DNA from: Lihuaxuella thermophila
GTDB lineage: Bacteria > Bacillota > Bacilli > Thermoactinomycetales > Thermoactinomycetaceae
DNA length: 64,000 bases
Assembly (NCBI RefSeq): GCF_900110165.1
Contig: NZ_FOCQ01000004.1
Location: forward strand, 205,527 to 269,526
Direction of reading: 5' to 3'
The notes beneath the pieces were generated by a model. That model saw only the letters and a program-made list of their open reading frames with translations. It was not told where the DNA came from and did no database searches. The translations under genes and the position numbers were made by a program. Shown piece after piece: positions 35,932-46,128 of the stretch. The stretch's first letter is position 1; each line of letters begins with the position of its first letter.

Positions 35932-37074
35932 ATGGGGAAGTTAAACGTATCATTGGTTGATCGCACAGAGTATCTAAATTTTGTGCAAACAGAGCCTTAT
36001 AGAAACTTTCTGCAATACCCGTCGTGGGCGGATTTAAAAGCACAGTGGAGGTGGCAACACGAACTGTTGGGATGGTTTACCGACGACGGGGAGATGGTCG
36101 GAGGCGCGGTGATCTTGTACCGTAAAGTTCCCGGCCTGAATAAGTTTTTGGCATACATACCCCGCGGTCCGCTGATTAACTGGTTTTCCGGTTTGGAGTT
36201 AAAACAATGGTTTTATCCTTTATTTCATCATTTAAAACAACGCCATGTGTTTAGCGTGAAAATGGATCCGCCGCTGGTGAGACGCCTCTGGAGTGCCCGC
36301 ACGATCAGAGAGAGCATCCGGGATTTCCAAACCCACGGGTTAAAAAACAAGCGTTTAACCGATATCCGTCCAGACGAGGTATTTAACGACGTGGAGTATG
36401 TCCGGCAAGAACTTACAGAGATGGGGTGGAAAGAAAATACGGGTCAGGACAGTTTTGATACGGTCCAGCCGCAATATATCTTTCGTTTGAACATGCAAGG
36501 AAAGTCTTTGGAGCAAATTTTTTCTGAATTTGACCCCTTGTGGCAACAAAGGATCCACCGTGCCGAGAGCGAAGGTATTATTGTTCAAACGGGAACCGAA
36601 CAAGATTTGCCGGAGTTCCATCGGTTAATGGCCGAAGCGGCACGCCGGGAGCAAACGAATGTGCGGGACATCACCTATTTTGAGACGATGTTTGAAACTC
36701 TGCTGGAGGAACATCCTGAGCGCTTGCGTCTGTATCTGGCCAAAAAAGAGGAGACGCTGTTAAGCGCGGCGTTGGCCGTACGGGTTGACGGACGTACCTG
36801 CGACCTTTACAGCGCCAAGGACGGAAGTCACGCAGACGACCCGTCTCCGTATCTGCTCAGGTGGAGAATGATTCAAGATGCTTACGAACAAGGCGACCAT
36901 ATTTACGATTTTCGCGGCGTCAGCACAACGTTGAACGAGCAGAATCCTCTATATGAATTGCTGCAATTTAAAATGGGATTTAATGGTGAAGCCTGTGAAC
37001 TGATGGGTGAATGGGATTATCCGGTGATCCCGATGTTGCACTGGGCGTTTGATATGTACATGAAACGAAGATAA
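35932..37074 (+). CDS. FemABX-family aminoacyltransferase (peptidoglycan bridge)
   Basis: 380 residues. FemABX enzymes add amino acids from aminoacyl-tRNA to the lysine of lipid II to build the wall interpeptide bridge. Two GNAT-like halves: FLQYPSWADLKAQWRWQHELLG ... LNKFLAYIPRGPLINW in the first and a second with LYLAKKEETLLSAALAVRVDG and YLLRWRMIQDAYEQGDHIYDFRGV; the final FKMGFNGEACELMGEWDYP is a family signature. GAGGTGAGCAC precedes the ATG. Close homologues in Thermoactinomycetaceae and staphylococci vary in amino acid used, so glycine, serine or alanine cannot be chosen from sequence. Confidence 0.88.
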   Translation: MGKLNVSLVDRTEYLNFVQTEPYRNFLQYPSWADLKAQWRWQHELLGWFTDDGEMVGGAVILYRKVPGLNKFLAYIPRGPLINWFSGLELKQWFYPLFHHLKQRHVFSVKMDPPLVRRLWSARTIRESIRDFQTHGLKNKRLTDIRPDEVFNDVEYVRQELTEMGWKENTGQDSFDTVQPQYIFRLNMQGKSLEQIFSEFDPLWQQRIHRAESEGIIVQTGTEQDLPEFHRLMAEAARREQTNVRDITYFETMFETLLEEHPERLRLYLAKKEETLLSAALAVRVDGRTCDLYSAKDGSHADDPSPYLLRWRMIQDAYEQGDHIYDFRGVSTTLNEQNPLYELLQFKMGFNGEACELMGEWDYPVIPMLHWAFDMYMKRR

Positions 37075-37188
37075 TGGAAGCATAGGTGTGAAGAAGATCA
37101 GACATGAGTATCCCTTTCCGCTTGCGGTCATAATACAGATGACAAGAAAATGGTTTGCGCGTAAAGCTAGGAAAGGAATGGAGCCAAG

Positions 37189-38865
37189 ATGAACTGGACA
37201 GTTTTGCTCATGTTTTTACAGGTGTTCTTCTCCATCGTGATTGGCCTTTATTTTTGGAATTTGCTTCGCAGTCAGCAAACCAACCGCACCGCTCTGGACA
37301 GGGAGTCCCGCAAAGAATTGGAGAAACTCAACAGAATGAGGCGCATTTCTTTGACCGAACCCCTTGCGGAAAAGACGCGTCCGTCGAAAATTGAAGACAT
37401 TGTGGGACAAGAGGAGGGAATCCGGGCTTTAAAAGCGGCTCTATGCGGACCCAACCCCCAACATGTCATTATCTACGGGCCTCCGGGTGTGGGGAAAACA
37501 GCCGCGGCACGGGTGATTTTGGAAGAAGCGAAAAAAAGCAAGACTTCGCCTTTTAACCATCAATCCCGGTTCATCGAAATCGATGCGACGACTGCGCGGT
37601 TTGATGAACGGGGGATCGCGGACCCGTTGATCGGTTCTGTTCATGATCCCATTTACCAGGGGGCGGGGGCGATGGGGATGGCCGGGATTCCGCAACCCAA
37701 ACCGGGTGCGGTGACCAAGGCTCATGGCGGAATTTTATTTATTGATGAAATCGGGGAATTGCATCCGGTTCAGATGAATAAACTGCTGAAAGTATTGGAG
37801 GACCGTAAAGTCTTTTTGGAGAGCGCTTATTACAGTTCCGAAGATACCAATACTCCCAGCCATATTCACGATATTTTCCAAAACGGGCTGCCTGCCGATT
37901 TCCGTCTGATCGGGGCGACGACCCGGACACCGGAAGAGATTCCCCCGGCGATCCGTTCCCGGTGTATGGAAATTTTTTTCCGGCCGCTGCTTGCCCATGA
38001 AATTGAGAAAATCTCCGTTCAAGCACTGGAGCGGATCCGTTTTGGCTACGATCCTGAAGCGATTGCCGTGATTCAAAAATTTGCCACCAACGGAAGAGAT
38101 GCGGTCAACATCGTGCAAACAGCGGTGGGTTTGGCCATGACAGAGGGAAGGGATGCCATTGAAGCGGCCGATGTGGAATGGGTGATCCACAGCAGCCAGT
38201 TAAGTCCCCGGCCCGAGAAAAAGATGCCGGTCTCCCCTCAGGTGGGATTGGTGACCGGACTGGCCGTGTATGGTCCGAACCTGGGCATGATTTTGGAAAT
38301 TGAAGTTTCTGCCACATATGCGGGGCCCGGGAAGGGAACCATTCAGATTACGGGGCTGGTGGATGAAGAAGAGATGGGGGGCAGACAGCGGACGCTCAGG
38401 CGTAAGAGCATGGCCCGGGGCTCCGTGGAAAACGTCATCACTGTGCTCCGAAGGACAGACGTGCAGCCGGATGATTATCATCTGCACATCAACTTTCCCG
38501 GCGGCATCCCTCTGGACGGGCCCTCAGCCGGAATTGCCATGGCATCGGCGATCTATTCGGCGATCAAGGGAGTACCAATCGATCACCTTCTGGCCATGAC
38601 CGGCGAGTTGAGTATTCATGGGTATGTCAAACCCGTTGGAGGTGTGATCGCCAAAGTAGAAGCAGCTAAGCATGCAGGCGCCAAACGGGTGATCATTCCC
38701 GCGGAGAACATGCAAGCCATTTTTAATAAAATGGAAGGGATCGAAGTGATTCCGGTGGATCACATCGAAACAGTTCTTCAACTGGCCTTCGAGCAAACGG
38801 AAGAACAAGAAGAAAATGTTGCTTCTGCACCGGCCGTGTGGTCACCCACTTCTGCTCCGGTTTAA
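37189..38865 (+). CDS. lonB: LonB, membrane-associated ATP-dependent protease
   Basis: 558 residues. An N-terminal membrane segment (WTVLLMFLQVFFSIVIGLYFW, ~3-24) replaces the Lon substrate domain. The AAA+ domain has Walker A GPPGVGKT at 97-104 and Walker B GGILFIDEIGELHP. The Lon-type protease domain has catalytic S446 (LDGPSAGIAMASA) and K489 (GGVIAKVEAAKHAG), 43 residues apart as in E. coli Lon. In B. subtilis LonB acts in the forespore and can degrade sigma H; it lies next to lonA, as here. AAAGGAATGGAGCC precedes ATG. No promoter stood out. Confidence 0.95.
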   Translation: MNWTVLLMFLQVFFSIVIGLYFWNLLRSQQTNRTALDRESRKELEKLNRMRRISLTEPLAEKTRPSKIEDIVGQEEGIRALKAALCGPNPQHVIIYGPPGVGKTAAARVILEEAKKSKTSPFNHQSRFIEIDATTARFDERGIADPLIGSVHDPIYQGAGAMGMAGIPQPKPGAVTKAHGGILFIDEIGELHPVQMNKLLKVLEDRKVFLESAYYSSEDTNTPSHIHDIFQNGLPADFRLIGATTRTPEEIPPAIRSRCMEIFFRPLLAHEIEKISVQALERIRFGYDPEAIAVIQKFATNGRDAVNIVQTAVGLAMTEGRDAIEAADVEWVIHSSQLSPRPEKKMPVSPQVGLVTGLAVYGPNLGMILEIEVSATYAGPGKGTIQITGLVDEEEMGGRQRTLRRKSMARGSVENVITVLRRTDVQPDDYHLHINFPGGIPLDGPSAGIAMASAIYSAIKGVPIDHLLAMTGELSIHGYVKPVGGVIAKVEAAKHAGAKRVIIPAENMQAIFNKMEGIEVIPVDHIETVLQLAFEQTEEQEENVASAPAVWSPTSAPV

Positions 38866-39009
38866 ACAAGCCGATTTGCATCTGGTCGGTACCCCACCGG
38901 ATGAAGGGGCTGCCGACTTTTCCTATGTCATAGACAAATGGAAACGAATAGGATAAAATCGTACAAAGCTAATAACTTGTTCCTTCGAGACAGCAACGGA
39001 GGTGCATAT

Positions 39010-41352
39010 ATGGCTGTAAAAGAAGAGGAACGCATTTTGCCTTTATTGCCGCTGCGGGGGGAGCTTGTTTTTCCCGGAATGGTGCTGCATTTGAATGTAG
39101 GACGGGAAAAATCGGTTCAGGCATTGGAAAAGGCAATGATCAAGGATAATTTGATCCTGCTCGCTACCCAGCGGGAAATTCAGATCGAAGAACCGACGGA
39201 AGATGAAATATATTCTGTGGGAACCATTGCCTCGGTTCGCCAGCTTTTAAAGCTTCCAAATGGTACTCTTCGCGTGCTCGTTGAAGGAATCAAACGGGCA
39301 AGGATTCTTCGGTACCTCAATACCGATGAATACTATGAAGTGGAAATTCAGGAATTAGCGGAAAAAGATTATGCGGACATTAATACAGAAGCACTTATGC
39401 GGGCTGTACTCGATCATTTTGAGCAATATTTGCGTTTATCGAAAAAGTTGTCAGCTGAAACTTATTCAGCTGTTGCAGATATCGAGGATCCGGGGCGACT
39501 GGCTGATGTCATCACTTCCCACTTGCCGCTTAAAATAGCCGACAAGCAATCGATCCTGGAAACCACCGATGTGAAGGAAAGGCTTGAAAAACTGCTTGCC
39601 ATCTTAAACAATGAAAAAGAAGTGCTGGAACTGGAGAAAAAAATCAGCTCACGGGTCAAAAAACAGATGGAAAAAACCCAGAAAGAGTATTACTTGCGTG
39701 AGCAGATGAAAGCCATTCAGAAGGAGCTGGGCGAAAAAGAGGGACGAACCGGGGAAGTTGAAGAATTGCGCGAGCAACTGGAGAACCTGGAAGCCCCTCA
39801 GTCTGTGAAGGAGAAAATCGAGAAAGAGATTGAACGTTTGGAGAAAATCCCGACCAGTTCCGCAGAGGGCGGAGTGGTACGAACCTATATTGAATGGTTG
39901 CTGGAACTGCCCTGGCAAAAAGAGACGGAAGATGACCTGAGTCTCAAAAAAGCGGAAAAAGTTCTGGATGAAGACCATTACGGGTTGGAAAAAGTGAAAG
40001 AGCGGGTTCTGGAGTACCTGGCCGTCCAGCAGATGGTGAAAAAGCTGAAAGGGCCGATTTTGTGCCTTGTCGGACCGCCGGGTGTAGGTAAAACCTCACT
40101 GGCCCGTTCCATCGCCCGTGCCCTCAATCGGAAATTTGTGCGCATCTCATTGGGGGGCGTCCGCGATGAAGCGGAAATTCGCGGGCATCGCCGCACCTAT
40201 GTCGGAGCATTGCCCGGACGAATTATTCAGGGAATGAAGACGGCCGGAACTTCCAATCCTGTGTTCTTATTGGACGAAATTGACAAAATGTCGATGGATT
40301 TCCGGGGAGACCCCGCTTCCGCCTTATTGGAGGTGCTGGACCCCAACCAAAACTCGACCTTTAGTGACCACTATATTGAGATTCCGTTTGATTTGTCCAA
40401 GGTCATGTTTATTACCACTGCCAACGCCGTTCATAACATTCCGCGGCCGCTTCTTGACCGGATGGAGGTTATTTACATCTCCGGCTATACCGAGTTGGAA
40501 AAGGAAAAAATCGCCAAATCGTATTTGATACCCAAGCAGTTGAAAGAACATGGCCTCACGAAAGAAAATATGCAAATTCAGACGGAAGCGCTGATTAAGC
40601 TGATCCGAAATTATACCCGTGAAGCAGGAGTCCGCAACCTTGAGCGAACCATTGGAACCTTGTGCCGGAAAGCGGCCAAGCAGCTCGTGTCCGGGAAGAA
40701 AAAGCGCGTCGTGATCACAGCCCGAAATCTGCCGCAATACTTGGGAGCGGAAAAATACCGTTACGGACGTGCGGAAGAGAGCGATCAGGTTGGGGTAGCT
40801 ACCGGCCTTGCCTGGACAGAGGCCGGCGGGGATACGCTATCGATCGAAGTCTCCCTGTTCCCGGGTAAAGGGAAATTGACGTTAACCGGACAACTCGGCG
40901 AAGTGATGAAAGAATCGGCTCAGGCAGCGTTCAGTTTCATCCGTTCGCGTGCGAAGGAGCTCAATATCGATCCGGAATTTCATGAGAAACATGATATTCA
41001 TATCCATGTTCCCGAGGGAGCGATCCCCAAAGACGGACCTTCCGCAGGCATTACCATGGCCACGGCGGTGGTATCTGCGCTTACCGGGATTCCCGTATCG
41101 CGCGAGGTAGCCATGACCGGGGAGATTACCCTCCGGGGCCGTGTTCTTCCCATTGGCGGATTGAAAGAAAAATCGCTTGCAGCTCATCGGGCCGGGATCA
41201 AGCAGGTGTTGTTGCCAAAAGACAACGAAAAAGATCTTGAAGAGATTCCGAAGAGTGTTCGCAAAGACCTTACGTTCACTTCCGTCAGTCACATGGATGA
41301 AGTGTTGAAGCTGGCGCTTGTGAGGGATCCTTATGATCGTCAAGAAGGCTGA
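39010..41352 (+). CDS. lon: Lon protease (LonA)
   Basis: 780 residues, close to B. subtilis LonA (774). The N-terminal LON substrate domain runs 1-~200 ([19 protein letters not shown]), then coiled helices, the AAA+ domain with GPPGVGKT and [10 protein letters not shown], and the protease domain with S678 ([13 protein letters not shown]) and K721 ([15 protein letters not shown]). It degrades misfolded and regulatory proteins in the cytoplasm. Start ATG 39010 behind GGAGGTG; the frame extends upstream from 38938 but without a site. The next gene, engB, overlaps its end by 20 nt. Confidence 0.97.
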   Translation: MAVKEEERILPLLPLRGELVFPGMVLHLNVGREKSVQALEKAMIKDNLILLATQREIQIEEPTEDEIYSVGTIASVRQLLKLPNGTLRVLVEGIKRARILRYLNTDEYYEVEIQELAEKDYADINTEALMRAVLDHFEQYLRLSKKLSAETYSAVADIEDPGRLADVITSHLPLKIADKQSILETTDVKERLEKLLAILNNEKEVLELEKKISSRVKKQMEKTQKEYYLREQMKAIQKELGEKEGRTGEVEELREQLENLEAPQSVKEKIEKEIERLEKIPTSSAEGGVVRTYIEWLLELPWQKETEDDLSLKKAEKVLDEDHYGLEKVKERVLEYLAVQQMVKKLKGPILCLVGPPGVGKTSLARSIARALNRKFVRISLGGVRDEAEIRGHRRTYVGALPGRIIQGMKTAGTSNPVFLLDEIDKMSMDFRGDPASALLEVLDPNQNSTFSDHYIEIPFDLSKVMFITTANAVHNIPRPLLDRMEVIYISGYTELEKEKIAKSYLIPKQLKEHGLTKENMQIQTEALIKLIRNYTREAGVRNLERTIGTLCRKAAKQLVSGKKKRVVITARNLPQYLGAEKYRYGRAEESDQVGVATGLAWTEAGGDTLSIEVSLFPGKGKLTLTGQLGEVMKESAQAAFSFIRSRAKELNIDPEFHEKHDIHIHVPEGAIPKDGPSAGITMATAVVSALTGIPVSREVAMTGEITLRGRVLPIGGLKEKSLAAHRAGIKQVLLPKDNEKDLEEIPKSVRKDLTFTSVSHMDEVLKLALVRDPYDRQEG

Positions 41353-41959
41353 ATTTGTCATCAGCGCGGTGAAACCCGCACAATACCCGGATGACGCCCT
41401 GCCGGAATTTGCTCTGGCCGGGCGTTCTAATGTGGGTAAATCGTCCTTGATCAACTGTTTGGTCCGGCGGAAAAATCTGGCGCGTACCAGCTCTAAACCG
41501 GGAAAAACGCAAACGATTAACTTTTACCGTGTGAATGATCTTCTTTATTTTGCGGACGTTCCGGGATACGGATTTGCCCGCGTGCCTAAGAGTGTACGGG
41601 CGGCCTGGGGCAAAATGATGGAAACCTACCTGACGGGACGGGAAACATTAAAAGCGGTGATCCAGGTGGTGGATGTAAGGCATCCGCCGACTTCCGATGA
41701 CCAGAACATGTATCATTTTTTGAAACACTATAAAATTCCGGTCATCGTTGTGGCCACAAAAGCAGATAAAATATCGAAAGGGAAATGGCAAAAGCATGTA
41801 AAGGTGACCAGAGAAGGATTGCAGATGGTAAAAGGAGATCCGCTGGTTCTGTTCTCGGCCGAGACTTCATATGGCAAAGATGACTTGTGGGGTGAAATTG
41901 AAAGCCGCATCGGTGTGCCTGAACTGCATGAGGAGGGTGGGGAACCATTCATCCCATAG
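41333..41959 (+). CDS. engB: Ribosome biogenesis GTPase EngB/YsxC
   Basis: 208 residues. GTPase needed for late assembly of the 50S subunit. G1 [13 protein letters not shown]2 around [12 protein letters not shown]3 DVPGYG, G4 VVATKADK and G5 LFSAE are all present. It overlaps lon by 20 nt, which suggests coupled translation, the same order as lonA-ysxC in B. subtilis. Its start ATG falls in the lon coding region 12 nt past a GTGAGGGATCC site. Confidence 0.96.
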   Translation: MIVKKAEFVISAVKPAQYPDDALPEFALAGRSNVGKSSLINCLVRRKNLARTSSKPGKTQTINFYRVNDLLYFADVPGYGFARVPKSVRAAWGKMMETYLTGRETLKAVIQVVDVRHPPTSDDQNMYHFLKHYKIPVIVVATKADKISKGKWQKHVKVTREGLQMVKGDPLVLFSAETSYGKDDLWGEIESRIGVPELHEEGGEPFIP

Positions 41960-41995
41960 ATGAATAGGCTAAAGCACAGGAAAGGATGGGAGAGG

Positions 41996-43102
41996 ATGAG
42001 AAAAAAACTGCGTGTGGCTGTGCTGTTTGGAGGGAAATCCGGGGAGCATGAAGTATCCTTGCTGTCCGCAGCATCCGTCATTGGGTCATTGGATCCGGAG
42101 AAATATGAAGTGATTCCAATGGGGATTACCAGAGAAGGAATATGGAAATTAGGTCAAGAATCTCTCCCAATGATTCAAGCCAATCTGGATGCCGGCAGGC
42201 TGGAGCAGCTTCAAAGCCAATTGCCGGTGGCGGCGGGCAACAGCCGGAGTGAGGGGAATCTGCCCTCGCTGGAGCCGGGACAGGTCGATGTTGTCTTCCC
42301 TGTATTGCATGGAACTTACGGGGAAGACGGGACGATTCAAGGACTGCTTGAAATTGCCGATCTGCCATATGTCGGCGCCGGAGTTCTCGCATCCGCTGTG
42401 GGCATGGACAAAGTGATGTGCAAAAAAATACTGGAGCAGGCCGGGCTTCCGCAAGGAGGATATACCTACTTCCTGCGCAAGCAAGTGGAGCGAAATCAGG
42501 AACAAGTACTGGATGAAATCGAACAGCGCTTTGGATACCCCTGTTTCGTGAAGCCTGCCAATCTCGGTTCCAGTGTGGGCATCTCCAAGGCATCGAATCG
42601 TGAAGAGTTAATCAACGCCTTACAGCTGGCCGGGAAGTATGACCGCAAGATCGTAATTGAAGAATTTATCCCGGCTCACGAAGTGGAAGTAGCGGTTTTG
42701 GGCAACGACGAGCCACAAGCATCCGTTCCGGGAGAGATCGTTTCTTCGAACGAATTTTATGATTACAAAGCAAAATATATCGACGGTAAATCAGTGATGC
42801 GCATTCCTGCCGACCTCCCTCCGGAAACTGCGGAACAAGTCCGTTCCATGGCCATCAAAGCTTATAAAGCGATCGATTGCAGCGGGCTGGCCCGGGTTGA
42901 TTTCTTCATCCGGAAAGATAACGGCCAAGTCCTGATCAATGAGATCAACACCATGCCCGGGTTTACGCCGTTCAGCATGTACGCCAAATTGTGGGAGCAT
43001 TCCGGGCTCAGCTACTCCGAACTGGTCTCAAAGCTGATTGACCTGGCACTGGAGCGATATGAAGAAAAATCGCAGCTGATTACCACGTTTGAAGTGGAGT
43101 AA
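41996..43102 (+). CDS. ddl: D-alanine--D-alanine ligase
   Basis: 368 residues. Joins two D-alanines for the wall precursor with ATP. FGGKSGEHEVSLLSA opens the N-terminal domain; the ATP-grasp part has LPYVGAGVLASAVGMDKVMCKK, YPCFVKPANLGSSVGISK, EFIPAHEVEVAVLGN, YDYKAKYIDGKS and the metal-binding VLINEINTMPGFTP. In B. subtilis ddl lies elsewhere, near murF, so its position behind engB is unusual. ATG 41996 is chosen because AAAGGATGGGAGAGG precedes it; ATG 41960 follows the engB stop directly but lacks a site. A terminator follows. Confidence 0.95.
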   Translation: MRKKLRVAVLFGGKSGEHEVSLLSAASVIGSLDPEKYEVIPMGITREGIWKLGQESLPMIQANLDAGRLEQLQSQLPVAAGNSRSEGNLPSLEPGQVDVVFPVLHGTYGEDGTIQGLLEIADLPYVGAGVLASAVGMDKVMCKKILEQAGLPQGGYTYFLRKQVERNQEQVLDEIEQRFGYPCFVKPANLGSSVGISKASNREELINALQLAGKYDRKIVIEEFIPAHEVEVAVLGNDEPQASVPGEIVSSNEFYDYKAKYIDGKSVMRIPADLPPETAEQVRSMAIKAYKAIDCSGLARVDFFIRKDNGQVLINEINTMPGFTPFSMYAKLWEHSGLSYSELVSKLIDLALERYEEKSQLITTFEVE

Positions 43103-43110
43103 ATCAAGAT

Positions 43111-43140
43111 AACCGAGTCTCTGACAGGCTCGGTTTTTTA
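43111..43140 (+). terminator. Rho-independent terminator of ddl
   Basis: AACCGAG and CTCGGTT pair around an 11-nt loop with a long T-run. Confidence 0.88.
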
Positions 43141-43246
43141 TGCGGCTTTTTTTCAAATAAAAAAATAAAAAAGTTTCATTAATAGGAAGCCGGGTATAGG
43201 TAGAATGACCGATTCATACATATTCCCTCGAAAGGAGGAACTTGCC

Positions 43247-44098
43247 GTGAGCCATCTGCCTCTTTGGGCGAAACAATATTTGCAATTTCTGAAACTCCCG
43301 ATCCAACCGCCTTCTTTTGAATATTTAACGCAAATTTGCACCGCACACCTGAACAAAGTTCCTTTTGAAAACATCAGCAAGCTGCTTACTTACAGGCGTT
43401 TCAAGGAAACACACAAATATATCCCCACACCGGAAGAGTTTGTAGACCAACTGATCCATCAGGATTTGGGCGGTACTTGTTATGCGATCAATTCCAACCT
43501 TTATCAGCTTTTGCAAGTCCTCGGCTTTGAATGCCGCTATATGGAATTGGGACAGGTCCACTTGGCTCTCCTGGTCCGGCTTCCTGAATTTCCCGATGAA
43601 TGGGTATATGTCGATTGTGGTTCAGCCGCCCCTTTTTTTCAACCGGTCCGTTTTCAAACCAATCCCGAAAATGTTTCCGCATTTGGCGGAGAAGAATGTT
43701 ATCTACAAGCGGAAGAAGAGCCGGGAGTGTACGCTTATCGCAGATATACGGACGGAAAATTAAGCAAAACCGTTTGGACATTTGATACCAGGAAACACTA
43801 TCACTTCGGCGACATTCTGCCTGCAATCGAACGATCTTTTCAACCGGGAAAAACTTTTATGACCCAATTGCGATGCCAACTCTGGCAACTGGATCAAAAA
43901 AGAAGCGTCTCTTTGCTCAATCATACGTTTAGGATCCGAACGCAAGAGGGTAAGGTGGAAACAACCCATTTAACCAGTGTGCGAGAGATCCGGAGAGTCA
44001 TCAACGAGGAGTTTGGCCTTCCCAACCTGCCGGTAGAAGAGGCGATTGCGGTTTTGGATGATTTGGGGGTGGATATTTTTCAAAGCCGCGAAAGCTGA
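43247..44098 (+). CDS. Arylamine N-acetyltransferase
   Basis: 283 residues. Transfers acetyl from acetyl-CoA to arylamines or hydrazines through a cysteine. The Cys-His-Asp triad is visible: C78 in LGGTCYAINSNLYQLLQ, H105 in GQVHLALLV and D123 in YVDCGSAAP. The opening PSFEYLTQICTAHLNKVPFENIS is a family hallmark. The start is GTG 43247 with AAAGGAGG 8 nt upstream; an in-frame ATG 14 codons earlier lacks a site. It stands between ddl (terminator) and the MATE pump. Confidence 0.88.
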   Translation: MSHLPLWAKQYLQFLKLPIQPPSFEYLTQICTAHLNKVPFENISKLLTYRRFKETHKYIPTPEEFVDQLIHQDLGGTCYAINSNLYQLLQVLGFECRYMELGQVHLALLVRLPEFPDEWVYVDCGSAAPFFQPVRFQTNPENVSAFGGEECYLQAEEEPGVYAYRRYTDGKLSKTVWTFDTRKHYHFGDILPAIERSFQPGKTFMTQLRCQLWQLDQKRSVSLLNHTFRIRTQEGKVETTHLTSVREIRRVINEEFGLPNLPVEEAIAVLDDLGVDIFQSRES

Positions 44099-44166
44099 AT
44101 GGTGGTTGACCAAGATTTCCCGGGTCTGATAAAATTCTCGCTAACTTCGTATGCAAGAGGTAGAAG

Positions 44167-45510
44167 ATGAAAGAAAACTGGAAAAAGATATTGTTTCTCG
44201 CCATCCCGTCGATTGCTTCATTTGCTTCGATGACTGTAACGTCAACGATCCATCTGATGATCATAGGGCAATTGGGTGCGTTGGCGATCGCGGTCGTCGG
44301 CGTATCCAATATCATCATGTACAATGCCTGGGCATTATTTTCCGGAATCGGTCATACCGTCAATTATCTGGTCGCGCAAAACTTTGGCGCCAATCAACTG
44401 AATAAAGGGATCGAGCGCACTTATCTGGCCCTTTATTTGTGTATCGCCGCCAGTGTTTTGGTTATTCTTTGCGGAACGTTTCTGAGTGACGGCATCCTCC
44501 TGTTGATGAGCGGTTCGGAAGAACTGGTTCGGACCGGCGGGGATTACTTGCGTGTCCGCTTTTTTGCCATGGTCTTTGCCGTTTTTTCCTTTGTCTTTCA
44601 CGGATTTTTCCGGGGAATCGGTGATACGAAGACCCCGATGAGATTATCGGTGATCAGCAATCTCTGCATGATCATTTGTACCTACACCTTCACTCGGCAA
44701 TGGGGTCTCGCCGGAGCCGGCTGGGCCTTTCTGATCGGGGAAGCGGTCGGTGCACTGGGATGTCTTTACGTCTATTTTGTCAGCCTCCATGCCCGTTTCG
44801 GGACGCGGACAAAAGTACCTTTTAATCGTTCCGAATCAAAACTGATTTTATCGGAAAGTTTCAAGTTAGGGATCCAAGAATTTTCCATGAGCGTTTCGAT
44901 GTTTATTTTTACGATGTTTGTCGCCCGCCTGGGTACCCATGCGCTGGCTGCCAATGAAATCGCCCTTAATGTCATGGCGTTCGGTTTTATGCCGGCATTT
45001 GCTTTCGGTACAACGGCAACCATCCTGGTCGGGCAAGAGATCGGGAAAGGAAACCCGCTACTGGCCCGAAGAGCGGGTACGGATACAGCGATCATGGGAA
45101 GTTTGTTCATGCTCTTGCTTGGACTGGTCGAATTTCTGCTGGCAGACCCGATCGCCCGCCTTTATACTGACGATCCCCAGGTATACGAATTGACTGCCTC
45201 TTTGATTAAGACCTCCGCTTTCCTGCAGGTATTTGACGGCCTGCTCAATTTCTACGCCGGAGGGCTTCGGGGGATCGGAGATACGACATTTCTCCTACGG
45301 GTGTCATTTCTGCTCGGTTTCTTCTTTTTCGTCCCGTTGACCTATGTGCTGACATTTGTTCTTCAACTCTCAAGTATGGGGGCCTGGCTGTCGTTATACA
45401 TCTTTCTCATGGCTTTCGGGATCAGTGTGATGATCCGGTTTTACAGGACGGACTGGTCCCAAGTACGGCTGAAATCGGCCCAACCGGTGCGGGAGCAACT
45501 GGCAGAGTAG
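44167..45510 (+). CDS. MATE family efflux transporter
   Basis: 447 residues with about twelve membrane helices in two similar halves. The MATE features are GVSNIIMYNAWALFSGIGHTV and FFAMVFAVFSFVFHGFFRGIGDTKTPM in the first half and LAANEIALNVMAFGFMPAFAF plus YAGGLRGIGDTTFLL in the second. Such pumps use a sodium or proton gradient to export drugs or metabolites. AAGAGGTAGAAG precedes ATG. It is 68 nt from the acetyltransferase gene and may share its transcript. Substrate unknown. Confidence 0.88.
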   Translation: MKENWKKILFLAIPSIASFASMTVTSTIHLMIIGQLGALAIAVVGVSNIIMYNAWALFSGIGHTVNYLVAQNFGANQLNKGIERTYLALYLCIAASVLVILCGTFLSDGILLLMSGSEELVRTGGDYLRVRFFAMVFAVFSFVFHGFFRGIGDTKTPMRLSVISNLCMIICTYTFTRQWGLAGAGWAFLIGEAVGALGCLYVYFVSLHARFGTRTKVPFNRSESKLILSESFKLGIQEFSMSVSMFIFTMFVARLGTHALAANEIALNVMAFGFMPAFAFGTTATILVGQEIGKGNPLLARRAGTDTAIMGSLFMLLLGLVEFLLADPIARLYTDDPQVYELTASLIKTSAFLQVFDGLLNFYAGGLRGIGDTTFLLRVSFLLGFFFFVPLTYVLTFVLQLSSMGAWLSLYIFLMAFGISVMIRFYRTDWSQVRLKSAQPVREQLAE

Positions 45511-45672
45511 CTCCCGCCTTTTTAAGGCCACCAAAGCGCTCTCCACGGACTTATCTATTTTCCGGGTGAAATGATCCGAGACTTTTTAGAGTCCCCATTT
45601 AAAACACGGCGGTTAGATGTTTGTGCCAAAACGACTATGACAGAAGGTCAGGATTCATCCGGAGGTTTGTGG

Positions 45673-45813
45673 ATGAATATCGACGATATCTCTGAGGAGA
45701 ATTTTTCTCCATTCGTGATAGCGGCAAAAAAAGTGCTGTATCACAACATGTCATTCGATATAAGTATGCGACTGGGGGTAATATCCTACCCTCAGTTTTT
45801 ATATTCCAAGTAG
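45673..45813 (+). CDS. Possible 46-residue protein of unknown function
   Basis: The 618-nt gap between the MATE pump and map holds a short frame beginning MNIDDISEENFSPFVIAAKK, with GGAGG 7 nt before its ATG. No domain or membrane segment is seen. The frame extends upstream to 45571 but without a ribosome site. It may be a gene remnant. The stretch 45900-46128 shows no convincing gene on either strand. Confidence 0.3.
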   Translation: MNIDDISEENFSPFVIAAKKVLYHNMSFDISMRLGVISYPQFLYSK

Positions 45814-45852
45814 TAGAAACAGTAGAAAGTGCTATACGGCTGCTTAGCAACC

Positions 45853-45890
45853 AAAAAGAGCCCAAGATCAGACGTCTCAGGCTCTTTTTC
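45853..45890 (+). terminator. Rho-independent terminator
   Basis: AAAAAGAGCC and GGCTCTTTTT pair around a ~17-nt loop. The A-run on one side and T-run on the other let it work in both directions. Confidence 0.75.
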
Positions 45891-46128
45891 TATTGAAAGG
45901 GTGCTGTTTAAGGGTTCTTCAGTGATTGTGCTTCCGGAGCGGGCTCTCGTCCAATATTGTGTCAAACTTTTATGGCCCGTTCTTCGTCAATCTTGATGAG
46001 GGCAACCGGCGGAATTTTTTTTGCGACGAGGGACTCTGCCATTGCATCGGAACGGAGTCGTCAAAAAGATTTTGGTGCGGGGTCAAAACAGGCCCGTATT
46101 CGTTCCCGGGTTGTGCGCAGACTTGCAG

